Part shown: one piece after another, positions 43,719 through 52,946 of the stretch
How positions within the stretch are numbered: the stretch's first letter is position 1
Layout: every line of letters starts with the position of its first letter
Assembly (NCBI GenBank): GCA_964419335.1
Contig: CAYQOX010000024.1
Coordinates: 3,882 to 67,881, forward strand
Direction: 5' to 3'
Origin: CAYQOX01 sp964419335
Lineage (GTDB): Bacteria; Hinthialibacterota; Hinthialibacteria; Hinthialibacterales; Hinthialibacteraceae
Length of the DNA stretch: 64,000 nucleotides
Translations under genes and position numbers: made by a program
Notes under the pieces: model-generated
What the model was told of the DNA's origin: nothing
Database searches by the model: none
The model's input: only the letters and a program-made list of their open reading frames with translations

Positions 43719-44951
43719 ATGAGCGATTCAAGACATAAACCAAAAACCGCTTATTGTCCTTGGGGCGTCTTTACCCGCCGGGATTTCTTGCGTCAAACCG
43801 CCTTGGCCGCCGCCGCCGCTTCGAGCGGTTTCATCACGTCCCGCTCTTCTATCGCGGAGGAAGAAAAACCCGTCCCTCGGGCTCCATCCACCGTCCGCTT
43901 TTGCAAACGTTATGATTACCCCGAGATTCGCCGCACACTCGCTTCTATGTTCGATGAACTGGGAACCGTGCGCAAATTAGTCAAAAACAAATATGTGACC
44001 GTGAAGGTGAACCTAGTGAATGTGGCGACCGAACATGTTCATGGTCTGCCGGTGGAAATGACAGTGGTGACCCATCCCAAAGTCGCCTTGGCGGTAGCAA
44101 GCTTACTCGCCGAGTATGGCGCCAAGGAAATCCGTTTTTGTGATCAACTCCCTTACCGGGATCCTGACAACGAAGCCTTTGGCAAGTATGGCTATGAGAT
44201 GAATGAATTTCAGCAGGAAACCGAAGGGCGCGCCCGCTTTGTCAACACCCGCAACCGAGGCGAATATAAGGATTATGAACTTGTCAAAGTCCCCCAGGGC
44301 GGCTTTATCGCCAACGCTTGGGAAGTCAACCGCACCTACACAGAAACCGATGTGCTGGTCTCGTTGGGCAAGCTGAAAAGCCATGTGTCCGGCGGTATCA
44401 CCCTGGGACTGAAGAATCTCTTTGGCCTGCCGCCTAGCAGCCTCTATGGGAATGATCTTGAGGATGAACCGGATGAGGACGCGATCGGCTATCGCGGCAA
44501 AACCATGCATTCCTGCGAACGCAAACCCTTAACCTCTGTCGAGACCTTCGTTGGCAAGACCGTGGAAGGCGATCATGGCTATAACGTTCCCCATTGCATC
44601 GCTGACCTATCCATGGCTTTCCCGCCTTCGCTCACGGTTATTGATGGGATTTGTACCATCCAGAGTGCTGAAGGCTGGTGGCTGCGTTCGATGGTCAACG
44701 TCGCGCATCCGGGATTATTGCTCGCGGGGACGAATCCCGTTTCGACCGATGCCGCCGGTGCCTTGATTATGGGCTTCAATCCCGAAGCCGAACATCGAAC
44801 TCATCCCTTCGCCAATGGCTTTAATTATCTCAATTTGCTGCGAGAAAAGGGACTCGGGGATAACCGAGTTGCGAATCTGGAAATTGGAGGAATTGGACTG
44901 GAGAAAGCCCGGTTTCATTTTCTCCCAACCTATGAACGGCCGAGGTCTTGA
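43719..44951 (+). CDS. TAT-exported DUF362 protein
   Basis: Residues 19-40 (TRRDFLRQTALAAAAASSGF) form a twin-arginine signal. The DUF362 domain has VTVKVNLVNVATEHVHGLPV, LAVASLLAEYGAKEIRFCDQ, LVSLGKLKSHVSGGITLGLK and NLFGLPP, then NPVSTDAAGALIMGFNPEAE. DUF362 proteins are of unknown function, often Fe-S linked; no ferredoxin motif is present here. Its start follows GGGAGG. It overlaps the start region of the PQQ-like propeller gene, whose ATG is 3 bp after this stop, so the two probably work together outside the membrane. Confidence 0.85.
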   Translation: MSDSRHKPKTAYCPWGVFTRRDFLRQTALAAAAASSGFITSRSSIAEEEKPVPRAPSTVRFCKRYDYPEIRRTLASMFDELGTVRKLVKNKYVTVKVNLVNVATEHVHGLPVEMTVVTHPKVALAVASLLAEYGAKEIRFCDQLPYRDPDNEAFGKYGYEMNEFQQETEGRARFVNTRNRGEYKDYELVKVPQGGFIANAWEVNRTYTETDVLVSLGKLKSHVSGGITLGLKNLFGLPPSSLYGNDLEDEPDEDAIGYRGKTMHSCERKPLTSVETFVGKTVEGDHGYNVPHCIADLSMAFPPSLTVIDGICTIQSAEGWWLRSMVNVAHPGLLLAGTNPVSTDAAGALIMGFNPEAEHRTHPFANGFNYLNLLREKGLGDNRVANLEIGGIGLEKARFHFLPTYERPRS

Positions 44952-44953
44952 TC

Positions 44954-46096
44954 ATGCCGCTAACTAAACAATCCTTTTGGACGACCTTGGGCGGGGATAA
45001 TCAACGTACCAGCAGAGTCGAGTCTTCTTTTCCTTCCTCGCCAAAAGCGAAGGCGCCATTGCGCGCCAAAGGGCGTATTCACGCGTCGCCGGTTGCTGAT
45101 CTGCATCAGAATATCTTTATTGCTGATATGAGTGGATTGGTGCAGGCTTTTTCCCGCAAAGGGGCTCGGCTGTGGCGCAAAACCTTGGAGGATGGAGTCC
45201 ATGCCACTCCCGCGGTACATTTCGAGACCTCCCAGAAGACCGCTCGTTTACTCATAGCCACGGTAAACGGCTGGCTCTATTGCCTAAATGCCGCCAACGG
45301 GGAGGAACATTGGAAAGAGCGAATCCCTAGTGAAGGGGATTACCGCATCTTGTCGGATGTATTGTGCTTGCCTAAAAATAAACTCGTCGTCGTGAGCAGC
45401 TGGGGAGAGAAATTTACCGCCCTCAACCTGGAGGATGGCTCGCAGGCGTTCACGTGGGATGCGGGGTCTTTTCCCTACGCGGCGGCCTCGGCGGCCGCCG
45501 AGGAGACGATTTACTCCCTGCGTTCGCGCTGGTCGCGAACCGACCCGTGCGGCATTGCTTTAATCCAAGTGAACCCTTCCGACGGGGAAGCCGAAACCGC
45601 TTATTTCCACGAACTCGATCGTAATCAGGATGTTCTCTCGGTACTCACCGCGCCCGTGATCGATGAGAAGAATAACCGTCTGTGGTTTATGGTTTACGAG
45701 GGCAGAGAAACCCTCCTCTATTGCTTGAATCGCAAAGATGGCGAGGTGGAAGAAATCCGCCGTTTTGAGGGGCATGTCACCGCTACCCCGGCTCTGATGG
45801 CAGACGGTTCTTTGATTATTGCCGATATGCAGGGACAGGTAAATGCCCTCGATGCGGGTGGTTCTCCCCAATATCACTATGACACCGGGGCGGATTATTT
45901 ATTAAGCGGCCCCATTTGTGATCAACAAGGCAACACCTTCCTCGGCGATGTCTATGGGACAATCCATTGCATCACTTCGAATGGCGAAGGCAAGCCGATT
46001 GTGGAAGACAAGCGCGGGTTTGAAGGGAAAGGCGCTTTCGCGGGTCAGAATCTCCTCTTCCCATGCGTAGATGGTTCAATAGTGGTGATGGGGTGA
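44954..46096 (+). CDS. PQQ-like beta-propeller protein
   Basis: About 381 residues of repeated propeller blades: VADLHQNIFIADMSGLVQAF, RLLIATVNGWLYCLNAANGE, HVTATPALMADGSLIIADMQ and NTFLGDVYGTIHCITS. Each has the PQQ-repeat pattern of a small-residue/Asp pair and aromatic. There is no signal peptide, so it is cytoplasmic unless exported with its DUF362 neighbour. TTG 44948 is an alternative start; ATG 44954 is preferred. No quinone-protein catalytic motif is seen, so it is probably a scaffold. Confidence 0.85.
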   Translation: MPLTKQSFWTTLGGDNQRTSRVESSFPSSPKAKAPLRAKGRIHASPVADLHQNIFIADMSGLVQAFSRKGARLWRKTLEDGVHATPAVHFETSQKTARLLIATVNGWLYCLNAANGEEHWKERIPSEGDYRILSDVLCLPKNKLVVVSSWGEKFTALNLEDGSQAFTWDAGSFPYAAASAAAEETIYSLRSRWSRTDPCGIALIQVNPSDGEAETAYFHELDRNQDVLSVLTAPVIDEKNNRLWFMVYEGRETLLYCLNRKDGEVEEIRRFEGHVTATPALMADGSLIIADMQGQVNALDAGGSPQYHYDTGADYLLSGPICDQQGNTFLGDVYGTIHCITSNGEGKPIVEDKRGFEGKGAFAGQNLLFPCVDGSIVVMG

Positions 46097-46116
46097 CATC
46101 ACCTCGCCCCGTGGGG

Positions 46117-47322
46117 TTACTTGGCGATAGGCTGTTGCAGGCGCTGCTCGATTTGCTCCAATTCTTCTAAGGTGTTGAAGCCCATAACATCATAATCGTT
46201 AGGAGTGCGCACGCATGAAACCGTATAATGACGCTGGTTCTCATGGGTGACGAGATCATGGACTGCGTCGGTTAGATAGAGTTCACCCTGGGCGTTGTTG
46301 GCTTGTAGTTTCTCTGTAGAAGCGTAATAGGCTTGGTTTTTAAAGAGATAGAGCGAGATGTTCACCAAGTCGCATTGTTCTTCCACTTCAGCAGCCGTGA
46401 GATTCCATTCTTCGTGGATAGTGAATACAGGCTCTGGATCCTTGAGATGCTTGATTGCTTCCTGCTTGGAAACATTCTCTTTTTCTTCCAATAAATCCCA
46501 GAACGACTCTCCCAGGATTTTCTTCAACTTCTTGGGACGGTTCCAGAGCCGCAAAGCGTGTTCCTGAAAGGCATGGCAGGGAACCGGATCGCTCACCCAA
46601 TGAAGAAAATCATAGACCAATTGTTTTTGCACGATGTCCGGTTTCTCGATGATCGCGTAGACCCGATTGGCTTCATCGGTGAGTACCCGCCCTGAATCCG
46701 GCCAGGCTTCTTTGGCGGCCGAAGTCAGAGTTAAATCAGGGTGGTGTTTGTCATGGTGGGCTAAAACCACTTGCAATCCCGCATGGGTGAGAAATTTGTC
46801 CCCCATAGTAACAATCACATCGTCGGGGTAATCCATATAACGTAAAAAGCGGGCGGCCAGGCGTCCCGCATGGCCGGTGCCCATCTGCGCTTCCTGAAAC
46901 AGGTAGGTGATATTGGGATTGTTTACTCCTAAACAATTCACTACATGAGAATAGCCCGCGCCTACAATAATAACAAAACGATCGAGTCCAAAAGAACGAA
47001 AGGTCTCCATGGTGCGTTGGATGGCGGGGCAGCCTTGAATCGGCGCCAAGACTTTTTGTTTGAATTGGCTGTTCATGCGTGAACCTTGTCCTCCCGCCAA
47101 GATCACCACGATCGGTTTCTTCTTCTCCGGGAAACGATGGGGTGAGGGAAGAGAGGAGATCGTTTGTAATATTTCTTCCGGAGTTTGCGGGGTTTCAGGC
47201 GCATTGTATGAGGGATCAGGTCTCCAGGCTTTTTTACCGTAGGCGCTGGTAAGGCTCACCGGAACACTTTGGAGAAATTCGGGATATAAAGTTTCTAAAA
47301 ATGATTGAAAGTGTGCAGTCAT
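46117..47322 (-). CDS. Nucleotidyltransferase (GlmU-N-like sugar-1-P NTP-transferase)
   Basis: 401 residues. After a 70-residue unique N-terminal segment comes VVILAGGQGSRMNSQFKQKVLAPIQGCPAIQ, the L-A-G-G-x-G-x-R-M nucleotide-binding loop of GlmU-type pyrophosphorylases. YLFQEAQMGTGHAG and VIVTMGDKFLTHAG hold the base- and metal-binding parts. The left-handed beta-helix acetyltransferase half of GlmU is absent. It would make a UDP- or dTDP-sugar from a sugar phosphate, most likely UDP-GlcNAc. It reads toward the convergent propeller gene. Confidence 0.82.
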   Translation of the reverse strand: MTAHFQSFLETLYPEFLQSVPVSLTSAYGKKAWRPDPSYNAPETPQTPEEILQTISSLPSPHRFPEKKKPIVVILAGGQGSRMNSQFKQKVLAPIQGCPAIQRTMETFRSFGLDRFVIIVGAGYSHVVNCLGVNNPNITYLFQEAQMGTGHAGRLAARFLRYMDYPDDVIVTMGDKFLTHAGLQVVLAHHDKHHPDLTLTSAAKEAWPDSGRVLTDEANRVYAIIEKPDIVQKQLVYDFLHWVSDPVPCHAFQEHALRLWNRPKKLKKILGESFWDLLEEKENVSKQEAIKHLKDPEPVFTIHEEWNLTAAEVEEQCDLVNISLYLFKNQAYYASTEKLQANNAQGELYLTDAVHDLVTHENQRHYTVSCVRTPNDYDVMGFNTLEELEQIEQRLQQPIAK

Positions 47323-47445
47323 GAGATCAATTCTTTTTTATTTTTGTAGTCGGTTCCCCATTTTAGCCATCTCATAAAAAACTACTATAAAGAAAAAGCA
47401 CAATGAAATAAAGTCTTTATACCTCAAAAGTTCCAATGAAATAGT

Positions 47446-47482
47446 AAAAAAAATACCGCACTCTCAACCGTCCTGAGTGCGG
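47446..47482 (-). terminator. Rho-independent terminator of dnaA
   Basis: On the - strand: stem CCGCACTC (47482-47475) / GAGTGCGG (47463-47456), 11-base loop, then TATTTTTTTT (to 47446). It begins about 30 bp after the dnaA stop. Confidence 0.88.
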
Positions 47483-47511
47483 CACCCTGGGCCTTTTACC
47501 CCGTTTCGCGT

Positions 47512-48909
47512 CTATTTGAAATTTGTGATCGTGTCGGTAATTTGTTCCATGACCGAGCGTAATTTTTGTTCGGCTTCCATTTCTTTCTCAATTTTGTTGT
47601 AAGCAAAGAGAACCGTGGTGTGATCTTTGTTCCCGAAAAACGCGCCAATTTCTGGGAAAGAATGCTGGGTTAATTTCCGGCTGAGGTACATGGCGATTTG
47701 CCTAGGACGCGCGATCGAACGCGAACGGTTCTTCCCGATGATATCTGATGGTTTGATGCTGAAATATTCTGCGACTTTTCGTTGGATTTTCTCAATCGTG
47801 ACTTCCTTGGTGGGACGGTCGAAGATCTCCCCGAGCACCTTACCCACTGTTTCAACGTTGAGATTCTCATTCGAAAACTTCGCGTAGGCGGTAATCTTGG
47901 CGAGGGCGCCTTCCAACTCACGAATGGAAAAACGCACTTTACTGGCGAGAAATTCCAAAATGTCATCGGGGATGATCATATCCTCGGTTTCACATTTTTT
48001 CCGTAAAATCGCCATACGCATCTCAAAATCGGGAGGGGTAATATCTACGATCAATCCCCACTCGAAGCGTGAGCGGAGGCGGTCTTCGATGGTGGGGATA
48101 TCCTTAGGCGGACGATCGCTGGAAATCACGATTTGTTTGCGGCGGTTATGGAGCGCGTTAAACGTATGGAAGAATTCTTCCTGGGTAGATTCTTTCCCCG
48201 CTAGAAATTGAATATCGTCGATCAGCAAGACATCCACATTACGGAAGGTGGATTGAAACGAGAGGCGGGCGTTGCGCTTAATCGCATCGATAAAGACGTT
48301 GACGAATTGTTCCGCCGAGAGATAGACCACCCGCTTGGCGGGGTGTAAATACTGCACTTTATTCCCGATCGCCTGCATTAAGTGGGTTTTTCCCAGTCCG
48401 ACACCGCCGTAGACAAACAGAGGGTTGTAGGATTGGGCTGGAGCAGCGGCCACCGCTTGAGCGGCCGCATTCGCCATTTTGTTACATGTTCCAACCACGA
48501 AATTGTCAAAAGTATAACTGGCGTTTAATGGTTCAAACTCAAGCAATCCTTCTGTGCTTGTAATGGCTGGGCTGTAGGAAGGAGCATAAGAACTTGGGGC
48601 TTGTGCCTTCACCTCTTCCCCCATCGAGCCGCTGAGTCGAATTTCTACATCCACAATACAATCCAATAATTCAGAAAATATATCCGTTAGCAGGGCATGG
48701 TAATTCTTTTCGATGTATTCCCTGCGGTACCCGCTGGGGATACCTAGTATGACGTTACCATCTATGTTTTCAAGGACTTGTGCATCTTCAAACCAATCTT
48801 CTAATTCATCTTCCGTGAGTTTATGACGCAGCGCTTCTTGCGCCTTTTCCCAAAGAGAGCGTGTGTTATCCGTGTTCATTACATTGGGCATGACTACCAT
48901 TTTTTCCAT
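47512..48909 (-). CDS. dnaA: Chromosomal replication initiator protein DnaA
   Basis: All four DnaA domains are present: N-terminal helicase-loading domain (EKAQEALRHKLTEDELEDWF), a short linker, the AAA+ core (YTFDNFVVGTCNKMANAAAQ, Walker A GGVGLGKTH, Walker B VDVLLIDDIQFLAGK) and the C-terminal HTH with IARPRQIAMYLSRKLTQHSF and GNKDHTTVLFAYNKI. Start is ATG 48909 with AAGGAGGAT directly upstream; the frame is open five codons further. It sits beside the DnaA-box region at 49.2-49.8 kb, so it marks the origin side of the chromosome. Confidence 0.98.
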   Translation of the reverse strand: MEKMVVMPNVMNTDNTRSLWEKAQEALRHKLTEDELEDWFEDAQVLENIDGNVILGIPSGYRREYIEKNYHALLTDIFSELLDCIVDVEIRLSGSMGEEVKAQAPSSYAPSYSPAITSTEGLLEFEPLNASYTFDNFVVGTCNKMANAAAQAVAAAPAQSYNPLFVYGGVGLGKTHLMQAIGNKVQYLHPAKRVVYLSAEQFVNVFIDAIKRNARLSFQSTFRNVDVLLIDDIQFLAGKESTQEEFFHTFNALHNRRKQIVISSDRPPKDIPTIEDRLRSRFEWGLIVDITPPDFEMRMAILRKKCETEDMIIPDDILEFLASKVRFSIRELEGALAKITAYAKFSNENLNVETVGKVLGEIFDRPTKEVTIEKIQRKVAEYFSIKPSDIIGKNRSRSIARPRQIAMYLSRKLTQHSFPEIGAFFGNKDHTTVLFAYNKIEKEMEAEQKLRSVMEQITDTITNFK

Positions 48910-49180
48910 AATCCTCCTTCCCATGCTTACAAACTGTAAAACAGTTCACTAGATGGGAGCCAAAAGTTCAATTCATACAATGACTTATGCTCAAAATAGA
49001 GCAAAAAAAACCATCCCTCCCTCACTCGGTGGTCCTAAGTGAGCCTTGATCCAATCGCATTGTGACCTCTCAGTTAATTCAGATTGCGGAAATTATAGAG
49101 TTTCTCGATCTTTCCTTTTTATTTCTCAAGGTTTTGTTGTTCGTAAATGGATGTCGTAAAGGAGGGCCTTTTTCTATCCC

Positions 49181-49757
49181 TTATTCACAAGTTATCCCCT
49201 TTATCCACAGGACTATCCACAGGTTATTAACAAAGCCTTGATTTTTATAATCTTATGAATGTGATTCGTTGTTGATATTTTTAGCATTCTCTTCGTATTC
49301 ACGCAATGCCTTTTTCACTTTTTCCGATTAAAACAAGGAAATTAAAAAGGCTGTAAATGGTTTAATGAAAGTCTGTTAGCCCATCAAAAAAAAATTGAAA
49401 TTTTTTCAGCCGCTTTTGTTTGTTTTTTGTCTTATTCTTTATAAAAAATTGAATTTATTGACTTTAATAGTTTGGAGAAATAGAGAACCTTGAATTTACT
49501 TGAAAAAGTTAAGAAAAACCAATTAGATAGAATTAATAGGCCTCGGTTAGATTTCTTGCCAAGACTTCTTCTATCTTCTTAAAAAACAGTCCATTACAAA
49601 AGCATTTTGCAAGAAGATTTTACGAATATCCCCAGAAAGGGGCCTCTTTTTTTGTACCTAAGTTCAATAATTCTTGGTCTATAACGAGGAAATGCTTGTA
49701 TTGACCGATGCGATGATGAAACCTCTTTTCGTTCCTGATCGGCTTTATTTATCCACA
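49181..49757. other. Probable chromosome origin (oriC) with DnaA boxes
   Basis: The 990-bp gene-free stretch 48910-49899 upstream of dnaA holds exact DnaA boxes TTATCCACA at 49201-49209 and 49749-49757, near matches TTATTCACA (49181-49189) and CTATCCACA (49213-49221), and a very AT-rich segment at about 49260-49560 that could be the unwinding element. Base skew agrees: 60-base samples left of it are C-rich on the + strand (20 C/11 G at 15541; 22 C/12 G at 13321, inside a - strand gene), and right of it G-rich (17 G/13 C at 58681, also inside a - strand gene). Confidence 0.85.
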
Positions 49758-49899
49758 GATTTGAGATTTTCTCGTTCAAAAACGCTGGATTTCGGTCAAT
49801 CCATCGAACCGGGAGGTGCTTTTTCTCCAAATTCCCTTAAACGTTAGTTGGTTAGGAGCCAAAATACAGAGTAAGACATTTTAGCATTGGAGGTAGAAA

Positions 49900-51009
49900 A
49901 TGAGAGCCAGCCCCTTGTTCGCGACCCATCAAAAAAAACAGGCGGTATTTTCTCCTTGTGGAGAAGGGACGATTCCTGCTCATTTTGGCGATGTGCGGCA
50001 AGAATATGAGCATGTGCGCCGCCAGGCGGGGTTAATCGATTTATCGCATTGGAGTCTTTTGAGCCTGCGGGGACCGGACAGGAAAGAGTTTCTTCATGGG
50101 ATGGTCACCAACGATGTGAAGTCCCTGCCGCTTCATCATGGGAATTATTCCTTAATGCTGACCAAGCAGGGGAAAATCATCGCTGAAGCCTGGGTTATCC
50201 AGCGGCAGGAGGATTTGCTCCTGATTTCACGGGGAGAGAATAGCCACGAGATTGATCAAAACTTGGATAAGTATCACATTATGGAAGATTTAGAAATTTA
50301 TACCTATGAGCAAGAGTTTGCTTTATTGGCCTTGCAAGGCCCAAAGGCCAGAGAGATTATGAGGCACGGCTTTCGTGATGGCGAACTGCCGGCCAACGAT
50401 GGTGGGTATCAGTGCAGTGCGTTTCAAGGCGTGCCCGTGGGGCTGTTTCAAGCAAGTTGCAGCGGCGAGCAAGGCTTCTTTCTCCTGGTCGAGTCCCGAC
50501 AGGCCGAGGCTTTAGGGAACCTCTTGCGGGATCATGGAGCCCAGCCCGTGGGCTTGCAGGCGTTGGATAGGCTGCGTATTGAGACGGGGATTCCCGTCTG
50601 GGGACGGGAATTGGATGAGAGCGTCATTCCCCAGGAAGCCTGCCTGTATCACGCGCTGGACTTCTATAAAGGCTGCTATATCGGCCAAGAAGTGGTTGCC
50701 CGGCTTCAGTATCGCGGGCATGTCAATCGTGAACTGACAGGCTTTCTTTTGCCGGAGAAGGTGGAGTGTGAGGAAGAGATCACCTTGCATGCGGAAGGGA
50801 AAACCGTCGGCAAGATCACCAGTGTATGCGAATCACCGAGATTAGGCCAAATCGTGGGGTTAGGTTATCTGCGGTGTAAAGTACGCGAGGAAGGCAAGGA
50901 GATTGAAGCGCAGTGCGGAGAGCAGGCTTTTAGGGTGCAAGTGGCGGCCTTGCCGCTGGTTGAGACTCCCCACTCCCCGATGATGTTTACCACGGAGAAA
51001 AATCGTTAA
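49900..51009 (+). CDS. ygfZ: YgfZ/GcvT-type folate-binding protein
   Basis: 369 residues with the aminomethyltransferase fold. It opens with YEHVRRQAGLIDLSHWSLLS and has LHGMVTNDVKSLPLHHGNY and FALLALQGPKAREIM. The diagnostic motif is KGCYIGQEVVARLQYRGHVNR (K-G-C-Y-x-G-Q-E), which identifies YgfZ rather than GcvT. YgfZ helps repair or assembly of Fe-S enzymes using folate and its reactive Cys. A good fit is the Fe-S-rich ORP-type cluster in this genome, but the two are not adjacent. It begins with GGAGG about 7 bp upstream and is the first gene right of oriC. Confidence 0.93.
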   Translation: MRASPLFATHQKKQAVFSPCGEGTIPAHFGDVRQEYEHVRRQAGLIDLSHWSLLSLRGPDRKEFLHGMVTNDVKSLPLHHGNYSLMLTKQGKIIAEAWVIQRQEDLLLISRGENSHEIDQNLDKYHIMEDLEIYTYEQEFALLALQGPKAREIMRHGFRDGELPANDGGYQCSAFQGVPVGLFQASCSGEQGFFLLVESRQAEALGNLLRDHGAQPVGLQALDRLRIETGIPVWGRELDESVIPQEACLYHALDFYKGCYIGQEVVARLQYRGHVNRELTGFLLPEKVECEEEITLHAEGKTVGKITSVCESPRLGQIVGLGYLRCKVREEGKEIEAQCGEQAFRVQVAALPLVETPHSPMMFTTEKNR

Positions 51010-51113
51010 GACGGAAAGAGATGCTCCCAAGCTCTGGCAATTGAATTCGGTGTGGGTTTTCATTACGATTCAGTGAAAATCGAATGCCGGTTTTGTAAGG
51101 GAAGGGTAGCTTC

Positions 51114-52946
51114 TTGGCCTCCGCTTGGGTATCGCTCGATCAAATCAATACACCCAATCTGCAACGCAATCTTGCCTACCTGCAAGTGATGGATGGGGAT
51201 TTGTGCCAACGGCTGCAAACTCAGTATCATGATGAGCCGCTGGAGTTTCAAAATCAAGCGGGTTTTATTCGCTGTCGAGTGAAAGAGGAGCCTCCCCGGT
51301 GGCTGTTAGGGAAAAATCATCTCGAAAGCGAAATTCAAACTATCCGAAAACAAGTTCGGCAACGCGCGGAGGAAGCCAACGTAATTTTATTGCTGGGCAA
51401 TGCTCTGGGCTATGCTTTGGCGGAACTGCTGCCTCTGATCGTGCAGAATCCGGGGCTGCGGGTTTTTGTAGTGGAGCGCTCTTACGCCCGGCTGCGGGCA
51501 TGTTTGGCCTTTCTGGATATTCGCGCCGCCTATGAAAGCGGGCGTTTGGCTCTCACGGTGGGAGAACCGAGCACTCGGGGGGTGATTGAGGCGGTTCGGC
51601 CTTTCTCTCCTTGGAGGTTGGAGGAGCCCGCCGTCTATTGTCCCCCTGAAGACGGTTGGAATGAGATTGAAAGTCTTCGGAAGCAATGGCGGGAAGAAAA
51701 GTGTAATTATGTTCACTCTCGGCAATCGGTGATCGAAACGGTTGCTGCCCGTGCTTACCAAGAAGAAATTACCACGCGGGTGCTTTTGCTTGATTGTTGG
51801 CCGGGAGCCCCGGGAGAAGCGCATATACGTGCGATTCAACGAGCGCTGAAGCAGCGGGGAATTGAGGCGCCGGTGATCCCCTTTAACCGCTATTTGATCG
51901 AACGCCACGGGGTGGAATACCGACGGCGCATGGAAGGGAAATTACTGCAGGCGTTTGAAGAGGTGCAGCCGCAATGGGTATTGAGTTATGGCTATCATGG
52001 GCATCAGTTGGTGGAGCCTGCGTTGATGGAGAAGAGCGGGGCGGTTTGGCTGCAGGTGGTTTCGAACATCGCTTATTTTGATACTACCTATAGTCCGATT
52101 GAACATAGCGCTTTGATCGAGCGCCGGTTGATTCCTTCTTTTCAAAAACGTGGTGCCGATCATCCTTTTTTTGTTCCATTAATGGCGGATTATAGCTCGC
52201 CGCATCCCCTGCCCACGAATCGGGCGATCCCGATTCTTTTCGTAGGCAATTCGCTGGGACTGCCGCCTTCGGCCGTGAGTGAGTTTATGCAGCGCTGGCA
52301 AGGGCGCGAGGCACTGGTTGCTTATATTCAAAAGGCAGAACAGGAGTTAAGTTCTTTTGACTCCCAGTTGAATTTGTATGATTACTTGGAAGATTCGCCT
52401 CCGCCGCAGCTGCAGAGTTTGGAAGAAGAATACGCTGTGTTTCGCTATTTACTATGCCAAGCATCCGCCGCGCGACGAAAAAAACTACTTGAAAAGTTGC
52501 TCCCTTGTGGTCTGGTGTTGTATGGCGGTGATTGGGAGAATTATCTCCCATCGGATTCCCCTTTACGTGCTTGTTTGAAAGGACCGCTTCCTATGCAGGA
52601 TGAGCCGAAACTATTTTCTTATACGCATATTTTCTTAAATATTCATTCTATTGGTCATGTGACCGGCCCTAATATGCGCTTTTTTAACGTGGCGGGATTG
52701 GGGGGCTTTCAAATCAGCGATGGAAAGCATTTCGGCGAGTATTTACAGCCGGGAGAAGAGACGGTTTTTTATTATTCTGAAGAAGAATTGCTTGAGCAAG
52801 TGCGTTATTATATCGCGCATCCAGAAAAAGCCGAGCGGTTTCGGGACCAAGGGCACGCCCGGGTTAGGCGCGATTGGACCTATCAAAACTGGCTGGATTG
52901 GATCGAAAGAGAATTGTCGATCACGCTGCCCAAAGAGAGATCATGA
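51114..52946 (+). CDS. Large CgeB-like glycosyltransferase, 1
   Basis: 610 residues. The start is TTG 51114 with AAGGG upstream; ATG 51189 is possible. The N-terminal half has NVILLLGNALGYALAELLPL and RVFVVERSYARLRACLAFLD, a domain seen in surface-glycosylation (MAF/6-hydroxymethylpterin-like) proteins. The C-terminal half is the CgeB type: FKNRYLIERHGVEYRRRMEG-like segments, PILFVGNSLGLPPSAVSEFM, KLLPCGLVLYGGDWENYLP, TGPNMRFFNVAGLGGFQISD and YSEEELLEQVRYYIAHPEKA. It overlaps the next gene by 4 bp (ATGA). The pair probably glycosylates a surface structure, possibly flagellin-like or a capsule; the acceptor is unknown. Confidence 0.72.
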   Translation: MASAWVSLDQINTPNLQRNLAYLQVMDGDLCQRLQTQYHDEPLEFQNQAGFIRCRVKEEPPRWLLGKNHLESEIQTIRKQVRQRAEEANVILLLGNALGYALAELLPLIVQNPGLRVFVVERSYARLRACLAFLDIRAAYESGRLALTVGEPSTRGVIEAVRPFSPWRLEEPAVYCPPEDGWNEIESLRKQWREEKCNYVHSRQSVIETVAARAYQEEITTRVLLLDCWPGAPGEAHIRAIQRALKQRGIEAPVIPFNRYLIERHGVEYRRRMEGKLLQAFEEVQPQWVLSYGYHGHQLVEPALMEKSGAVWLQVVSNIAYFDTTYSPIEHSALIERRLIPSFQKRGADHPFFVPLMADYSSPHPLPTNRAIPILFVGNSLGLPPSAVSEFMQRWQGREALVAYIQKAEQELSSFDSQLNLYDYLEDSPPPQLQSLEEEYAVFRYLLCQASAARRKKLLEKLLPCGLVLYGGDWENYLPSDSPLRACLKGPLPMQDEPKLFSYTHIFLNIHSIGHVTGPNMRFFNVAGLGGFQISDGKHFGEYLQPGEETVFYYSEEELLEQVRYYIAHPEKAERFRDQGHARVRRDWTYQNWLDWIERELSITLPKERS

